In this document: positions 46,001 to 57,181 of the stretch, in pieces | How positions within the stretch are numbered: position 1 is the first letter of the stretch | Layout: every line of letters begins with the position of its first letter | Assembly (NCBI GenBank): GCA_936440205.1 | Contig: OW387133.1 | Span: 70,742,374-70,806,373 of the forward strand | Source: Lepidonotus clava | Lineage: Eukaryota; Annelida; Polychaeta; Phyllodocida; Polynoidae | Direction: 5' to 3' | Length of the DNA: 64,000 nucleotides | Program-made: the position numbers and the translations under genes | Notes under the pieces: generated by a model | Told to the model about the DNA's origin: nothing | Database searches by the model: none | What the model saw: the letters and a program-made list of their open reading frames with translations, nothing else

Positions 46001-46279
46001 TAGATACAGTACTAGTTTAACTAAAACAGGTAGAAATATAGCATTTTTAAAACAAATTTTCTTGAAGCACATTATTTAGGAGTTAAACCAGGCTGCCTAA
46101 ACCAGATTCTTAAACTTCTTGGAAATACAGGGTGAAAGGCATGAAAGCGCAAATGGTTTTCACTGAAAATGATAATATTAAATAACCTTGACTACACATA
46201 AAACTATTATTTTGTGTGATTTCAAGTTTTTACCCTTATTTAACTCTCGACATAAGAAATGATAAATGCGCTATATTAG

Positions 46280-46430
46280 CCTGACGGGCCATGCCCCCCC
46301 TCCCCCCCCCCTCCCCTGTTAAATCACGTCGTTTAAAAAGGGGCCCCTTCCACATAGATTAATGCATTGCCCCCCCCCCCCCCCTCTATAAATTCCTGGG
46401 TCCACCCCTGCAACCCCCCTGACCGGCCCG
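46280..46430. repeat. Dispersed poly-G/poly-C repeat, copy 2
   Basis: Shared words are CTCCCCTGTTAAATCA and TAAATTCCTGGGTCCACCCC. The order and spacing match copy 1. Confidence 0.7.
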
Positions 46431-46494
46431 TGGGCCATCCGGTCATTTTAACACCATTATTACAAATAAAACTTCCGAAAAAAATGAAAATTTA

Positions 46495-46543
46495 GAGTGG
46501 TAGGAGCTAATCGAGCGCATCAAGTTCGATTAGATCCTACCAC
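46495..46543. repeat. Hairpin GTGGTAGGA..TCCTACCAC
   Basis: A stem of about 18 bp (GTGGTAGGA, TAATCGA) pairs with its complement across an 11-base loop. It is not followed by a T-run and is not a terminator. Function unknown. Confidence 0.6.
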
Positions 46544-48514
46544 CCAGGTCTGGCGAACTCATCTGTGCCATTCAGTTCATTGCATTTCATCGTTGGTTGC
46601 ACAACCAGACCCAATCACCCACAGAGTTTGGGACATATATATACCGTGGGTGTAATCGGGGCAACCAGAAAGGTGTTTACCAAAAAGAGACACTTTGTAG
46701 CTTCGGTCCTTGTGTTTCAGTGGGTTTTCCGATTTGGAAAACAAGCAATACCACAAGTTATTAATTTTGATCGCCCTCAATTGTCACTGATGTGTCTCTT
46801 TCAGCGGAAAGGCAAGTTTATCAACTTCAATTTACATCGCCCGTCATCGTTTTCCCCAACGTAGTTTCGACGTATTTGGTCCTGCGACCGGAAGGACCTC
46901 TAGACGGCTTTCGCTGGTTTGCGACGTCATCGTATTATTGAACCCGGTGGATTTTTGGCTACCAGCTATCTCTCCTGGCCCCGGGTTCGAATCCCCTTCA
47001 TGCTTTACGTTTTTCGTTCATCCATCAGACTTGTATTATCAAATTAATCATAAGGATAGGACTACTCTGAACCCTAATCGTCATGTCAAGAGAGGAGGTT
47101 GATTGTTAACTTATTTTAAACAGGATCGGGACGTTACGCTTTTTAAAGGAGAACTCTCCATTAAATTTTGTAATCAAAAAGTTGTTAAATCAAAAAGACC
47201 CTAAAAAAAATTGGAAAATTATAAAAAAAAAAAAAACCTGCTCGAACCCGCCCTCTCCTCAACTACTACTTTTAAACATGATAGTCCTAATGGTAATGAG
47301 ACTGATCCGGCTGAAATTCCGAATATTATAAATTTATTATATATACTTCTTGCAAACATTCTAAATAACCTTCTTTCCCGATCTTAGCATCTGAATAAAC
47401 AGGAGACACTGGGCATCACACTTCATTTAAATTAATTGTCTCAGTTAAATATGACCATTAGTTAACAAGTTCCATGTACTTTTTAAGTAACATGACAGAA
47501 AGCATTTTCGCGATTCTGCAGCTATCCCTCGCTCCCCTGTTCCCTTGTGCATAACATTTCATAATAAATCAGGTCCATTCCTAACGGCGGCAAAGTTTGG
47601 AAGCGTCCATCATGGCCGGCCTTAATCCATTAACACCCATAAGTACCCGGAAGCACCCCATCTAATCTGTACCCCCCTCTGACATCTGACAAGGGCAGGG
47701 GCACAGTCTTGGTAATCACATAACTCACACCAAACCCACTCAAGAGCGACACAGGTATCATGCTGGGTGTCATTGGAAGGACTCCCCGCCATTATCAGGG
47801 GTTAGTTATCGAGTTAACACGGGCCAGAGTTGCCCCAGGGAACCTGCTGGGTCGGGCACTTCCATACCCAACCTACGTTCGCCTGCAAAGCACATGTAGC
47901 TAAATCTTTGACAGGCCTATTTCACCCTACCATCCATCGCCCCTCCCACCCAGAAAACCATTTACCCTTACCATCCATAGATGGAGTATTAAAAGTGTTT
48001 GAAATTAACTTCTTTTGAAGTCATCCGTGAGAGATGAGATTCATTAAAAATTCATTAAACATTTTCTGTATGGATAAAAGGTACCTCCCGGCCTATATAA
48101 CTACCCTAAATAATTCACCTTAAACTGGGTCTAAGCTGGTTAGATATAAAGCCGACCTTAAGGTTTGAGACTAATTTCAGCCAGTCCAGACTTAAATCGG
48201 CCTGAACTCCATATAAACCACCTGCAAATAAAACCTATAAATATCAGGCAGTAATGGCATTTACAGGCTTTCTCACTTCTCATCCACAAGTTAAGGAACC
48301 CCATGCCAACAATTCATTTTGAAGTCTGCCTTCCAATTCAATTAGAACAAGCCGACACCCTAACCAACGAAAGCTTACTAGCAAGCATACGCCTAAGCTT
48401 ATACTCTTCGCACGGCTTTTCTTTTGGCATTAACGTAAGGTTTCTGCACGGAGGTCAAAACCTTTAGATCACGGGTGCACGTGGCCACTGTCTGTCTACT
48501 CCTTCCCGTGACTG

Positions 48515-48560
48515 GGAAAAAGTAATAAAAGACTAGAGCGGTCTCTAGCCTGCATCAGAC
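48515..48560 (+). promoter_or_regulatory. Core promoter-like segment before the envelope-like gene
   Basis: AGTAATAAAAGAC (about 48520) is a TATA-like sequence 30-40 bp before the ATG. It is followed by the small inverted repeat CTAGAGCGGTCTCTAG. The same distance between TATA and ATG is seen at the neighbouring genes. Confidence 0.4.
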
Positions 48561-50423
48561 ATGGCTCCAACAGTATCCATACTCCTCCTTCGTGGACTCT
48601 TTATCCTGGGCACTGTCTCAGCTAAGCCATGCCTATGCACCAGTACGGTAAACCGTTTTCGTACCAACTATGGTGTAGTATTCGAGAGTAAACCGTCCAT
48701 CCACATAGGTAATGAGTACTTCACTACCGAAGTCGATATCATTTTACCACTTCCTCCTTCTCCCAAACAGGCAGCCGCACTAAATTGTAGACACAGCGCT
48801 ACCCTGGCAGCCGGTTCAATGGAACAGTGTTGAAAAATCCAACTTATGTTGAATAACATAGCATCTATTGGGAAGACTATAGCAGCGAAGGTCACCAACG
48901 GACTCCGGGAAGTGCAATCAATTTTGGAATCGACGGCCCAGCCAACACCTCCATCAGCCAAATCCAGGAAGCAGCGGGCTCTGATTCCAGAAATCGGCAA
49001 GTTCTCCGAGACTTTATTTGGAACGGCCACACTCGATGACTTGAAGCAACAGACTCGTGCTGACCAGGTAAATGCCGATGAAATTGGCTTCCTCGATGGC
49101 AAAATAAATGCAGTCCTAAAGGTAGTTGACTCCACTTTGGAAATCCAACTCCAGGCCATCATAGAGAACACTTATTCCATATACAATTTGTCCCGAGGAC
49201 TCCAGGCTTACATTAGTAACCGGGAATTGATGGTCAGGTTGATGCAAGATTTGCAAGAATTGCGTCTACTGGATTTTAAACTGGACTATTCCCTTGATGT
49301 CTTGCTACAGGCTATTCGCGACCTAACGGAGAACAGGCTGAGTAACTCTTTGATATCGGAGACTGATATGAGGAAGATTCGGTACCTTTTCCTTTCCAAG
49401 TCCAATCGTTCAAATATTTATATTCCAAACACTCGCGACATGTATAGAAGTGTAACTGTTTTAGTCCCCCCGGTTTTACAGCGAAATGTTCTGAAAACTA
49501 TTTTGAAGATTCCCGTTATTTCCTTAGACAAAATATTTACGGTTCTAAAAGTGAACACCTTCCCTCTAGCCTTCCATGGGCATTATACTCGCCTCTCCAA
49601 CACACCGGCTTATTTATTGGTGTCCGCAACCCAATACACGGTATCCTCCAACCCAGATCTGGATAATTGCCATTCTCTGTTTTGTCATTATGACCTACCA
49701 ATTCGCAGGCTTTCTCCCTCGTCGTGCCTCATTTCTATCTATCTACGTGATCATGAGTCTGTCAAACTTTATTGTGATTTCAAAATACTCATTCAGTCTA
49801 ATTTCAGAAGGTCGAACATCCAAGTCATTGCAACAGGGACCTATTTGTTCTCTCACATAGACGAGGTCGTTGTGCGCTGCCCCAACCGAACAACAACCCA
49901 TCCTGGATGTGAATCGTGCGTTCGTGCCTTTGAATGTGGTTGTTCTGTGTCCGCCAAAGAATGGGAAATTCCAGTCTCAAGTGTTAACTGTTTGCCTTCT
50001 ACAGCAGGCCCCTTAAGAACAGTTTTCCCCGTCAACCTTGCTAGTCTTCAACACCTCAACCTGTCACTTAGCCGACTTGTGAACCCGGATTTTTCGTACG
50101 ATAAACCATTCCCAATTTTACCTCTTAGCCCACAAATGCGAGTCCGCCAAGAGGATATTTTTAAGCGAGCAAAAGACAATTTCCTTTCCCTCCGTACATA
50201 CATGAAAGAGATTCAACTGAATGAGGTCGAATACAAGAAACTTCGTGGTGACTTGCATCTTCCCCACGTACCATTCCTCCCGCCCAGTGTGCACGGTACT
50301 GTTTACCTGTTGAACATTGGACTTACTTTTATAATGGTACCAGCACTTTTTGTTTTCATCTCAATTCTGTATTTCAGACAACGTAGGATTCAAAGCGCAT
50401 GCAGACGCTTGACTTTAAATTGA
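48561..50423 (+). mobile_element. Envelope fusion-protein fossil (baculovirus F / errantivirus env-like)
   Basis: The region encodes, in order: an N-terminal signal-peptide-like hydrophobic stretch, a short Cys-containing surface part, a basic furin-type cleavage site followed at once by a fusion-peptide-like segment ending in LFGTATLDDLKQQ, a long helical ectodomain with several Cys clusters, a C-terminal membrane segment (LTFIMVPALFVFISILYF) and a short basic tail. That order is the plan of the insect errantivirus envelope and baculovirus F family, a class I-like membrane fusion protein. It is nearly whole, with about one break, and appears young. No gag, pol or LTR in the same orientation lies beside it. 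Its neighbours are the membrane-protein genes and the EnSpm transposase, so its parent element is uncertain. Confidence 0.7.
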
Positions 50424-50871
50424 GTTGGTTATATATACATTAGCTATTAACTCTTCCTTTTATTGCAGCTCAAAAGTTATCAGTTCTCATTCATGTTCAA
50501 TTTTTGTTGTTTAGAATATATACTCGCCCTCATAATTTCGTCACACAGCAGCAATTCATTTCCCATTATCAAAATTTGTTAAGGACCAGTTCCGATTTCA
50601 TTGTCGCCCTCATGAATTCCCATTTATAATTAGTCACAGCCACATAAGACTACACACGTTCATGATATCAAAATGTTTTATTGTTATGCATGCGGAAAAG
50701 GTTTTAGGATGTCCACGTGTCAACGTTTTGCCTATTTTCCCATAAGTGTATTTACTGAACATACACTAATGTACATATGTAACGCGAAAGCTTCGTGAAC
50801 ATATGCATTTCACAATTAAAATTTTCCCATATCTACTTCAAACATATCGTACACTTTTATATAACTGTTCA

Positions 50872-51483
50872 TCACACCCAAGAGTCTACGTCAGGCATGC
50901 AGCCCAGTTTTTCGGCTGGGAGTAGTTCTTGGGCCATGTTGTTCCTGTTGTTTATCAGGCAAACGCTCGCTCTACAAAGTCTGTGCCTGAAAAATTTGTT
51001 CAGGCGCACGAGCTCCGTACGAGGAATCTTGACTTCTTGCGGGAGTTCCAACGTCAAGGGTTCGTCACTGCCATTCAGATGGACCGTGAGTGGGCCCGAC
51101 CAGGCGACGGTCAGGGCCTTGGACAGGATGCTCGGTCTTTGGATGATCATTCGTGGGCAGGCAGCACTTCCTACGGCTTCCATTTCGGCGGGAATGGGAG
51201 CCAGTGGAAATAGGAGCGTTTCCCATCGGCAGTAGATTCTCAGACAGCACTGCACTGTAGCCCTCCGACGTTGACCCTGCGCCAACGAGCGACAGCCTGC
51301 TGCCAATTTCCAGAAGATACCGATAAATTTCCACCCCAGGTATATCACTAACAAGAGAAGCAGCCACTGATGGTCGGATTGGTCCGCGGGTTGGAGGTGA
51401 CTAGGTCTCACCACTGGCCTTTCCTCCCGAACAAGACGCAGACGCAGACTTGCGTTTAAAAGTCGCTCGATGTCCATGGCCAT
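50872..51483 (-). CDS. Single-pass membrane protein, unrecognised
   Basis: The frame is open for 203 codons from the ATG at 51481-51483 (MAMDIERLLNASLRL). No family is recognised. There is one clear membrane segment, QWLLLLLVIYLGWKFIGIFW (about residues 39-58), preceded by a basic, Pro-containing N-terminus. The C-terminal part of about 140 residues has several Cys and the segment MIIQRPSILSKALTVAWSGP. There is no signal peptide, so it is probably a type II or III membrane protein. A TATA-like GTATAAGTA lies about 40 bp before the ATG. The gene ends 450 bp from the end of the envelope-like gene (tail to tail) and starts head to head with the C14orf93-like gene. Its layout (short N-part, one membrane helix, longer C-part) resembles that of the protein at 57182-58281. 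Confidence 0.55.
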   Translation of the reverse strand: MAMDIERLLNASLRLRLVREERPVVRPSHLQPADQSDHQWLLLLLVIYLGWKFIGIFWKLAAGCRSLAQGQRRRATVQCCLRIYCRWETLLFPLAPIPAEMEAVGSAACPRMIIQRPSILSKALTVAWSGPLTVHLNGSDEPLTLELPQEVKIPRTELVRLNKFFRHRLCRASVCLINNRNNMAQELLPAEKLGCMPDVDSWV

Positions 51484-52138
51484 CAAATGGCTGTTCTGAA
51501 CCAGTGTCTAGTACAGGCACATACTTATACCCCCCACCCCACACGACATCACAACCCCCCAGGTACTGTAAGGGCTTCGTCTAGTCTTTAGCGAAAAGTT
51601 AACCCTCGGTCGACAACTTAAACGCTAGGTAAGGTACAACTGAAACGACTTCTTCTAGCCGGGGGCTTCACAAGTTTTTACACTGGGTAGTGCGAAGCAC
51701 GTCTAATAGGCCGCTATTTTCTTCAGAGAGCCGATCGACAGGGGGTTCATCTGAAATGACTTCTGTCGTGTTTGACACCGGGACACGCGTCTATGATGAC
51801 CGCGTCCACCTGTTGGCCATCTGAGGCGGCGCATGTCAACTAGCTTCTGTGTCAGGTCCCTCACGTAACAGGCCTCACAAGGGGCGGCGGTGAGGGTGTC
51901 GCTGATCAGCTGATACCCCATGTACTCCCCGTCACGGCTAGCACGTAACTTATGGTAAAAGTCTCTCTTACCCCGTCCACACCCCGTCACGTCTACCACG
52001 TAACTTATGTTCAAAGTCTTGCCACATCGATAAAACATCGCTTTCACCAGATCATGTATCCACAGGGGGGCCTGCCCGGCATGTATAAATACGGCGTGGC
52101 ATATGGCTATATAGATCACTTGAAAACTTGCTGCCACC
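51484..52138. promoter_or_regulatory. Divergent promoter region with direct repeats
   Basis: It lies between two head-to-head genes. GTATAAATACGG (about 52082) is a TATA box for the plus-strand gene, 50-60 bp before its ATG. The minus-strand gene has GTATAAGTA near 51520. A segment of about 35 bp (CCCGTCACG-x-CTA-x-CACG, then TAACTTATG and AAAGTCT) is repeated directly, at about 51927 and 51985. These repeats could be protein-binding sites. Confidence 0.5.
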
Positions 52139-52140
52139 AT
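51703..52140 (-). CDS. Uncertain open frame with signal-like N-terminus
   Basis: An ATG at 52140 on the minus strand opens 145 codons. The N-terminus (IYIAICHAVFIHAGQA) resembles a signal peptide, and there are several Cys (YRCGK, TGCGRG, APCEACY). It overlaps the TATA box and the start codon of the plus-strand gene at 52139 and the promoter direct repeats, so it may be fortuitous. No family is recognised. Confidence 0.2.
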   Translation of the reverse strand: MVAASFQVIYIAICHAVFIHAGQAPLWIHDLVKAMFYRCGKTLNISYVVDVTGCGRGKRDFYHKLRASRDGEYMGYQLISDTLTAAPCEACYVRDLTQKLVDMRRLRWPTGGRGHHRRVSRCQTRQKSFQMNPLSIGSLKKIAAY

Positions 52141-55100
52141 GAACGGGTCAACTGATTATAGTGACTCTGTTCTGTCAAACCCGTCTACGAGCTCATGCAG
52201 GATCTTGACCAGCAGCCCCAAATCGGGTGGCGAGAAAATAACCGATCATGATTCATCAGCAGGCGTAGGTACTCTGATGTTGGATATGTCTGAGGATGCG
52301 CGTCAGTATGGGTCTCAGAATGGGTTTCAGGATCTCTCTGCGGATCAGTCTCTTCAGGACTCCCTGTACGCGGACGAGGGATCCACCCTCAACGACGTTG
52401 AGCTTAGCCTTGGTGGTTCCCAAGGCGGTACTGCATCCGCATCGTCGTCCACGCCCTCCACGCCCTCCACGCCCTCCACGCCCTCCACGCCCTCCACGCC
52501 CTCCGGATCCACGCCCTGGGGGATGACGCCCTCCACGTCGCAAACCCATCCATGGTTCCCCACCTCCACGTCCAGAACGTCGTCCACGCCCGGACCCTTG
52601 ACATCGCAAGGGTCGTTCTCGTCGACGACGTCCCAAAGGTCGTTCACGCCCGGGCCCTTGACATCGCAAGGGTCGTTCTCGTCGACGACGTCCCAAAGGT
52701 CGTTCACGCCCGAATACTCGTCCTCGTCCGGCCCCTCCACGTCTACAGCTGAACCGTCCATGGCCCATTGGCTGGCCAGGATGGAGGAGCTGGAGAAGAA
52801 GTGCCGAAGGGCGGAGGCTGAAGCGGCTGCGGCAAAGGCCCAGGTGGAGGTGCTCGTGAACCAAGCGAAGCCAGCTGCAGCTGACAAACCACCCAAACCA
52901 CGCAATGAAATATGTGTAAGTTCTAAAGTTTGTTTTTACAGCTATAATTAACTAATAATCTCACCTTGAAAACGTTACCGTTTAATATCGTTCTCGGTTT
53001 GTTTAGAAATGATCTCATTCCTAGTATAGCCCTGATGTTCTTCTCTTTTGCCGCGCCGCCAGGGAACATCCCGGAAAACAACGAAAATCCGTAATGATTT
53101 CGTACACTGACATATAGTTAGAAGTCCACTATTAATTATTGGCTTATTATATTGTTTGTAGCAACTCGTTCGTTCGGCCTACAAGGCCAAGAGAGGTGAC
53201 CCTGATTGGGGATTCAACCTGAACCGTGGGTAAGTTGATTACGTCATAACAACATGAATAGTACAGAAAATAATATTGTTTTTAAGTAAGCAATGGGTAA
53301 TGTGTTCCTGAACACCAGAAGCTGCAGCTGAATATAAGTTTTGCTGTTTTTTCTCATGTTAATAGAGTCATAGAGCACTTGACGTGATGCCGATGAATTG
53401 AACAATATAAATAAATTCCAACATTCAGGGCGGGGATCAAACACCCAGATAACGTTGCGATCATCAAGGCCGTTGTTGACAACGTGTGCCTGGGGCCAGA
53501 TACCCCCAGAGAAGAGGTGTTAGGTAAGTCCCATAGGTAGCAAGTTTCTTTGTTAACTAACCTGCAGCTGTACATTTCATGCATCTAATGTCCATGATTC
53601 CAAAGTATTGGTCCTTCAATTAACACAAAATTTAACATGCTTGAAATGCTGGAAATCAGTTTTTAGTGTCTAAATAGGCTCCACTTACATTGGAAATTGT
53701 TACTTTTATAAATTAAGTTATCCTCCCAGTCATCTGAAAAAAACGTAAGTTCTATTATCTGGACAAAGAAATATAATACCGGTGTAATGATGGTTTTAAT
53801 TCCTGAATAATATGTTGACCCTCACTTTGCATTTTTAACATGTATTCCCTTGATTTATTGCCTTTATATTGCCTTTGTCTACTTAATGGCTCCAGTTTTA
53901 AGCATACTTCATGTCCTTCCTCTTTTTCTAGCTGCTGCCAACACCTACTTCAAGACCCTCCAAAGCAGGGCCAGCAGAATCCGGAACGACCGAATCAAGG
54001 CTGAAAATGAAAAGTCTATCATCCGTCACCACGTCAACGAGGTAAATAAATTTTTGTTACAGACTTCCTCTATAGACCACAAAAGTCTGACGTCACGGAC
54101 CCCTCCCGCACCACGTGTTGGGCCTAAACCTTTTACGACCGGCCCCGGTAACCCTACACCCCCGGTCACCGGCCCGGCCCGCCCTGGAGGGGGCACCGAT
54201 AACACCCGGCTGGACCGCGGTCACCCGTGCACACAGACAATAACATTGCCTATAACTTTGCTATTTATTAACTCTTTTTCTTTTCAAGTATATCATAATG
54301 CACATTGATAGTTCCCCTATGAAAGTACATGTTTTCATAAGTTTGCGAGCATTATTAGTGGAAATAGCAAATCTGACAGCTGGGTCCTACTATAGTTCAT
54401 AGAGGGGACCCCCGGCCCAGCCCGGCCCATGTTTAGGCACGGGAGCAGCGTGCAGTGACCGTTAGGGGCCCGCCTGACGTCATGGCTTTTGCGGACTATT
54501 GTTCTCAACATTGTTTGACGTAGTTCGATTCAGGCAGGCCGAAATTTTACACTTTTCAAACATATTCCGTTAATTTTTTTTTTCTGGAAAAGTGCAAAGC
54601 CGAGGAGAAAGAGTATTGTCTATGGTCTATGCCCAGTCTGTCCACTCCTTGGGTGGAAGGATACGCATCATTGTTCTAAAAAACACGAAGAAAGGGTCTA
54701 TTTTGACAAAATTCACATGTCCTTGTTTCTAGAAAAAAGGTTACTTTTTCATCCCAAATATCCATGATATGAAAATAAGGGTCTTTTTTTCCTGGGAAAT
54801 ATGAAATTTCACGAAAAAAGGGTATTTCTTGGCCACAAAATGTCTGCGTTTTGAAGAATAAGGGGTCGATTTTTTGGTATAAATGTCAGTGGAAAGGGGG
54901 TGTTTTCTATTTTGAAGAACGATGATATGTCCTACTTCTATATCTGAGTAGACAGACTGGGGGTCTATGGTATAGGGGGTGTGACTTCCCGGGGACCCAC
55001 TCGGTTCAAAAAGGGGTATACGTACGAACTGCGGTCGGAACTATACCGGGGGCTGAAGCTGTGAATCGGCAATTTGGCTTAAAACAGGGGGCCCGGCTGT

Positions 55101-55827
55101 GAAATGATCTTATGGTTGTAACACTGAAACTTGGGAAACAATTATAATTTTTTTACATTATGAATTTTTATAGAGCACTGTAACCTTACTTGCTTCCTTG
55201 GACAATAATCTTGACATACAATTAGAATGGATATGACACAATTAATAAAAAGTGCCTGTATGTTATAGAGACCAAGGATAGAGCAACGCTTTTGAAATTA
55301 ACTGCAGTGACCAGCTTTTAAATTAAGGCAACTGAAATATTGAAAAACTTGTTTGTGTTTATTTGATGTTCTTGACCAAGTATGTCGTAACTGTATTAAA
55401 ATAAAAAAGTGTCTTTTTAACTTTGCAGAAGCTCAAAAGACGGATAGTGGGGGTGGAAAATTTCGTCACAACGTGGGACGAAGCTCGTAAGAATTCCGTG
55501 AGGCGCCTCCTCACCCCCGACTACACGAGCGACGAGGAGCGCGGACTTTATTTTCCGGTCGACAAAGACGGGAAGACCACCGAGCGATTCCACCGCCGCA
55601 TCAAACCGCTCGTGTGGGAGAGCGATGAGCTGAGTGCCTACAAAGCCCACCTGGACGAAACTGAGTTTAAAGAACTTAGCCGCCGTCAGCGGGGCGTTAG
55701 ATTGGAAAAGAAGCGGAACAATGTCCCCGACGATAATCCAAAACGCCAACAGCCTCCTCCCAACACCCCAGACTGGGCGGTGAAGCCCGCGTATCGGTCG
55801 GGTATCGCCGATGCACAGCCAATTTAA
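52139..55827 (+). CDS. C14orf93-like protein, five exons
   Basis: Exons are 52139-52915, 53162-53229, 53429-53523, 53932-54041 and 55429-55827. All junctions are GT-AG and the phases agree, giving 482 codons plus a stop. The start is an ATG in a perfect context (GCCACCATGA). Residues about 100-200 are Ser/Thr/Pro-rich, with (STP)n repeats and a duplicated 60-bp unit (52590-52710). A short Ala/Glu-rich coiled coil follows (MEELEKKCRRAEAEAAAAKA). Exons 2-5 form the conserved-looking part: RSAYKAKRGDPDWGFNLNRG, GIKHPDNVAIIKAVVDN, RIRNDRIKAENEK, then TPDYTSDEERG and LVWESDELSAYKAHLDE. The last two recall vertebrate C14orf93 (MSDEE, then a P-x-WRS-x-EL..LD block); this similarity is from memory. 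The basic C-terminus may bind DNA. It could be the second protein of an EnSpm element, as plant CACTA elements have, but that is inference. Confidence 0.65.
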
Positions 55828-57181
55828 CTTATTTCTAAAGGGTCTGTTTAAAGCTCTATTTTATGTGATGTTTATGTTTATCATCTTTATGTTTTCTTTA
55901 CACTACGTTTAATTGTATGGTCTGTGTCACGCTGTATGTTAGGTCTTTGTACTTTCTTCAATTGTATAGTCGTTTTATAAACTTTTATCAAAGAACTTTG
56001 CGCTTCTTGTTTTGATTGTGGCATGCTCGATAAGCAGGGAAGTATTTCTATAGATATGTTGGTTGCCTAAGACTCGCCTTATATTAGTCTAAAACCGTAC
56101 GCGTTATCCAGGTCCTTCTCATAAGTGAATCTTAAATTTATGAATACTTTTTATTTACGATACGAAACGCATTTAACTATAATGACGTGTCATTTTGTTG
56201 AAAACCCGAATGTGCTATTTCTTGAAGATAGACCACGAACTTGAAATCGATTACAATACAACACTTTTTTGATGAGTGTTATGGTACAAGGTCTCTACCA
56301 TTAGAAGAGCAATGGAATGACACCTAGGCCTGTTATCAATAATAGCATAAATCAATCATAAAAAGTGTATTTTAAACAAACATAAGCTTGATATACGATT
56401 TTTAAAATGATGCGACATGAATCATCTCTTCGTACTTATTTCGCAGTCATGAAAAAATAATGTTGCATGAAGCCGGTTTTAATTAAGAACTGTTACTTCT
56501 TTTCTAGTGGATCCTTTTTAGTTAGATTCCATGCAGTAAGTTGCAAAAGTAATTTTTCAGAAATTTTATTATGATCAAATACATCGCTGCCAGTAGGACC
56601 TATCAAAATTTACAAGTGACCATGTAGTCTCCTGATGAACCCGAAATACTTTCTAGGATTTGTATGACACGGTGACCTATATTCTTTCTGTGAGAGAATA
56701 AAAAAACCTCATGCATAGTGTAGCCCTTTAAAGTGGGAGTTCTCCGGGAGTTATGTATTGGTAACTTGGAGCTTCTGTGACATTGCAAAATTAATAATTT
56801 AAAAAACGAACAAGTCGATTTAGGTGTCGAGATTTATTAAGGGACGATAGCTTAATTAGCTATAGCCATAATTTCGGTTGGAGCCCGATAGCCAGATTGT
56901 GGCGTTAACCACATCTAATTCCACTACTAGTTTTGGTTGCAGACCTAGTTTAGCCTCAGGCCCCTAACTTAGGGGCCTGTCTCACAGATTACATAAGGGG
57001 TTGACCCTAGCCCGAGCCAGAGTAAAAGCGCTCTTGTCAGCGTCATACTGCTCTTTCCAAAACCGAAATTTTATTTAGCTACAAATTCAATTTATAACCA
57101 TAACACTTGTATCGATTGCACGCACGTTTGGCAGCATATTGGTAGTAAACACACAAAAATACAACATTTTTCACACAAGAC
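55828..57181. other. Convergent intergenic region, no gene seen
   Basis: It lies between the ends of two convergent genes and is AT-rich. TTATTTCTAAAGGG follows the plus-strand stop, but no strong AATAAA was seen close by. A minus-strand open frame at 56603-56788 has no recognisable motif. Confidence 0.5.

Larger units (their letters stand above)
44132..48514. other. Long region without a recognised gene
   Basis: The first 0.5 kb is probably Penelope 3' untranslated sequence. At 44600-44810 a segment with GTATATAAGTGTAAG resembles a promoter or a short solo LTR (possible ends TGTTAGG and TTGCCA), but this is not supported by a partner. Two G/C-run repeats (45850-46000 and 46280-46430), a hairpin at 46495-46543 and a block similar to 43510-43590 at 48080-48150 are present. 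No splice-consistent coding exon was found. If a large transposon spans 48.5-62.9 kb, its left end should lie here. Confidence 0.45.

Noticed and set aside
46950-47010. GGGTTCGAATCCCC, a B-box-like sequence suggesting a tRNA gene
   Set aside because: The T-stem pairs only partly, and no A-box, anticodon arm or acceptor stem could be built around it. At most it is a tRNA-like remnant.
48668-49171. Minus-strand frame opposite the envelope-like gene
   Set aside because: It has no motif and lies wholly within a better supported plus-strand coding region.
52256-52905. Long open frames on the minus strand opposite the first exon of the C14orf93-like gene
   Set aside because: They are shadows of the codon-biased Ser/Thr/Pro repeats; the plus-strand frame has the TATA box, Kozak start and spliced continuation.
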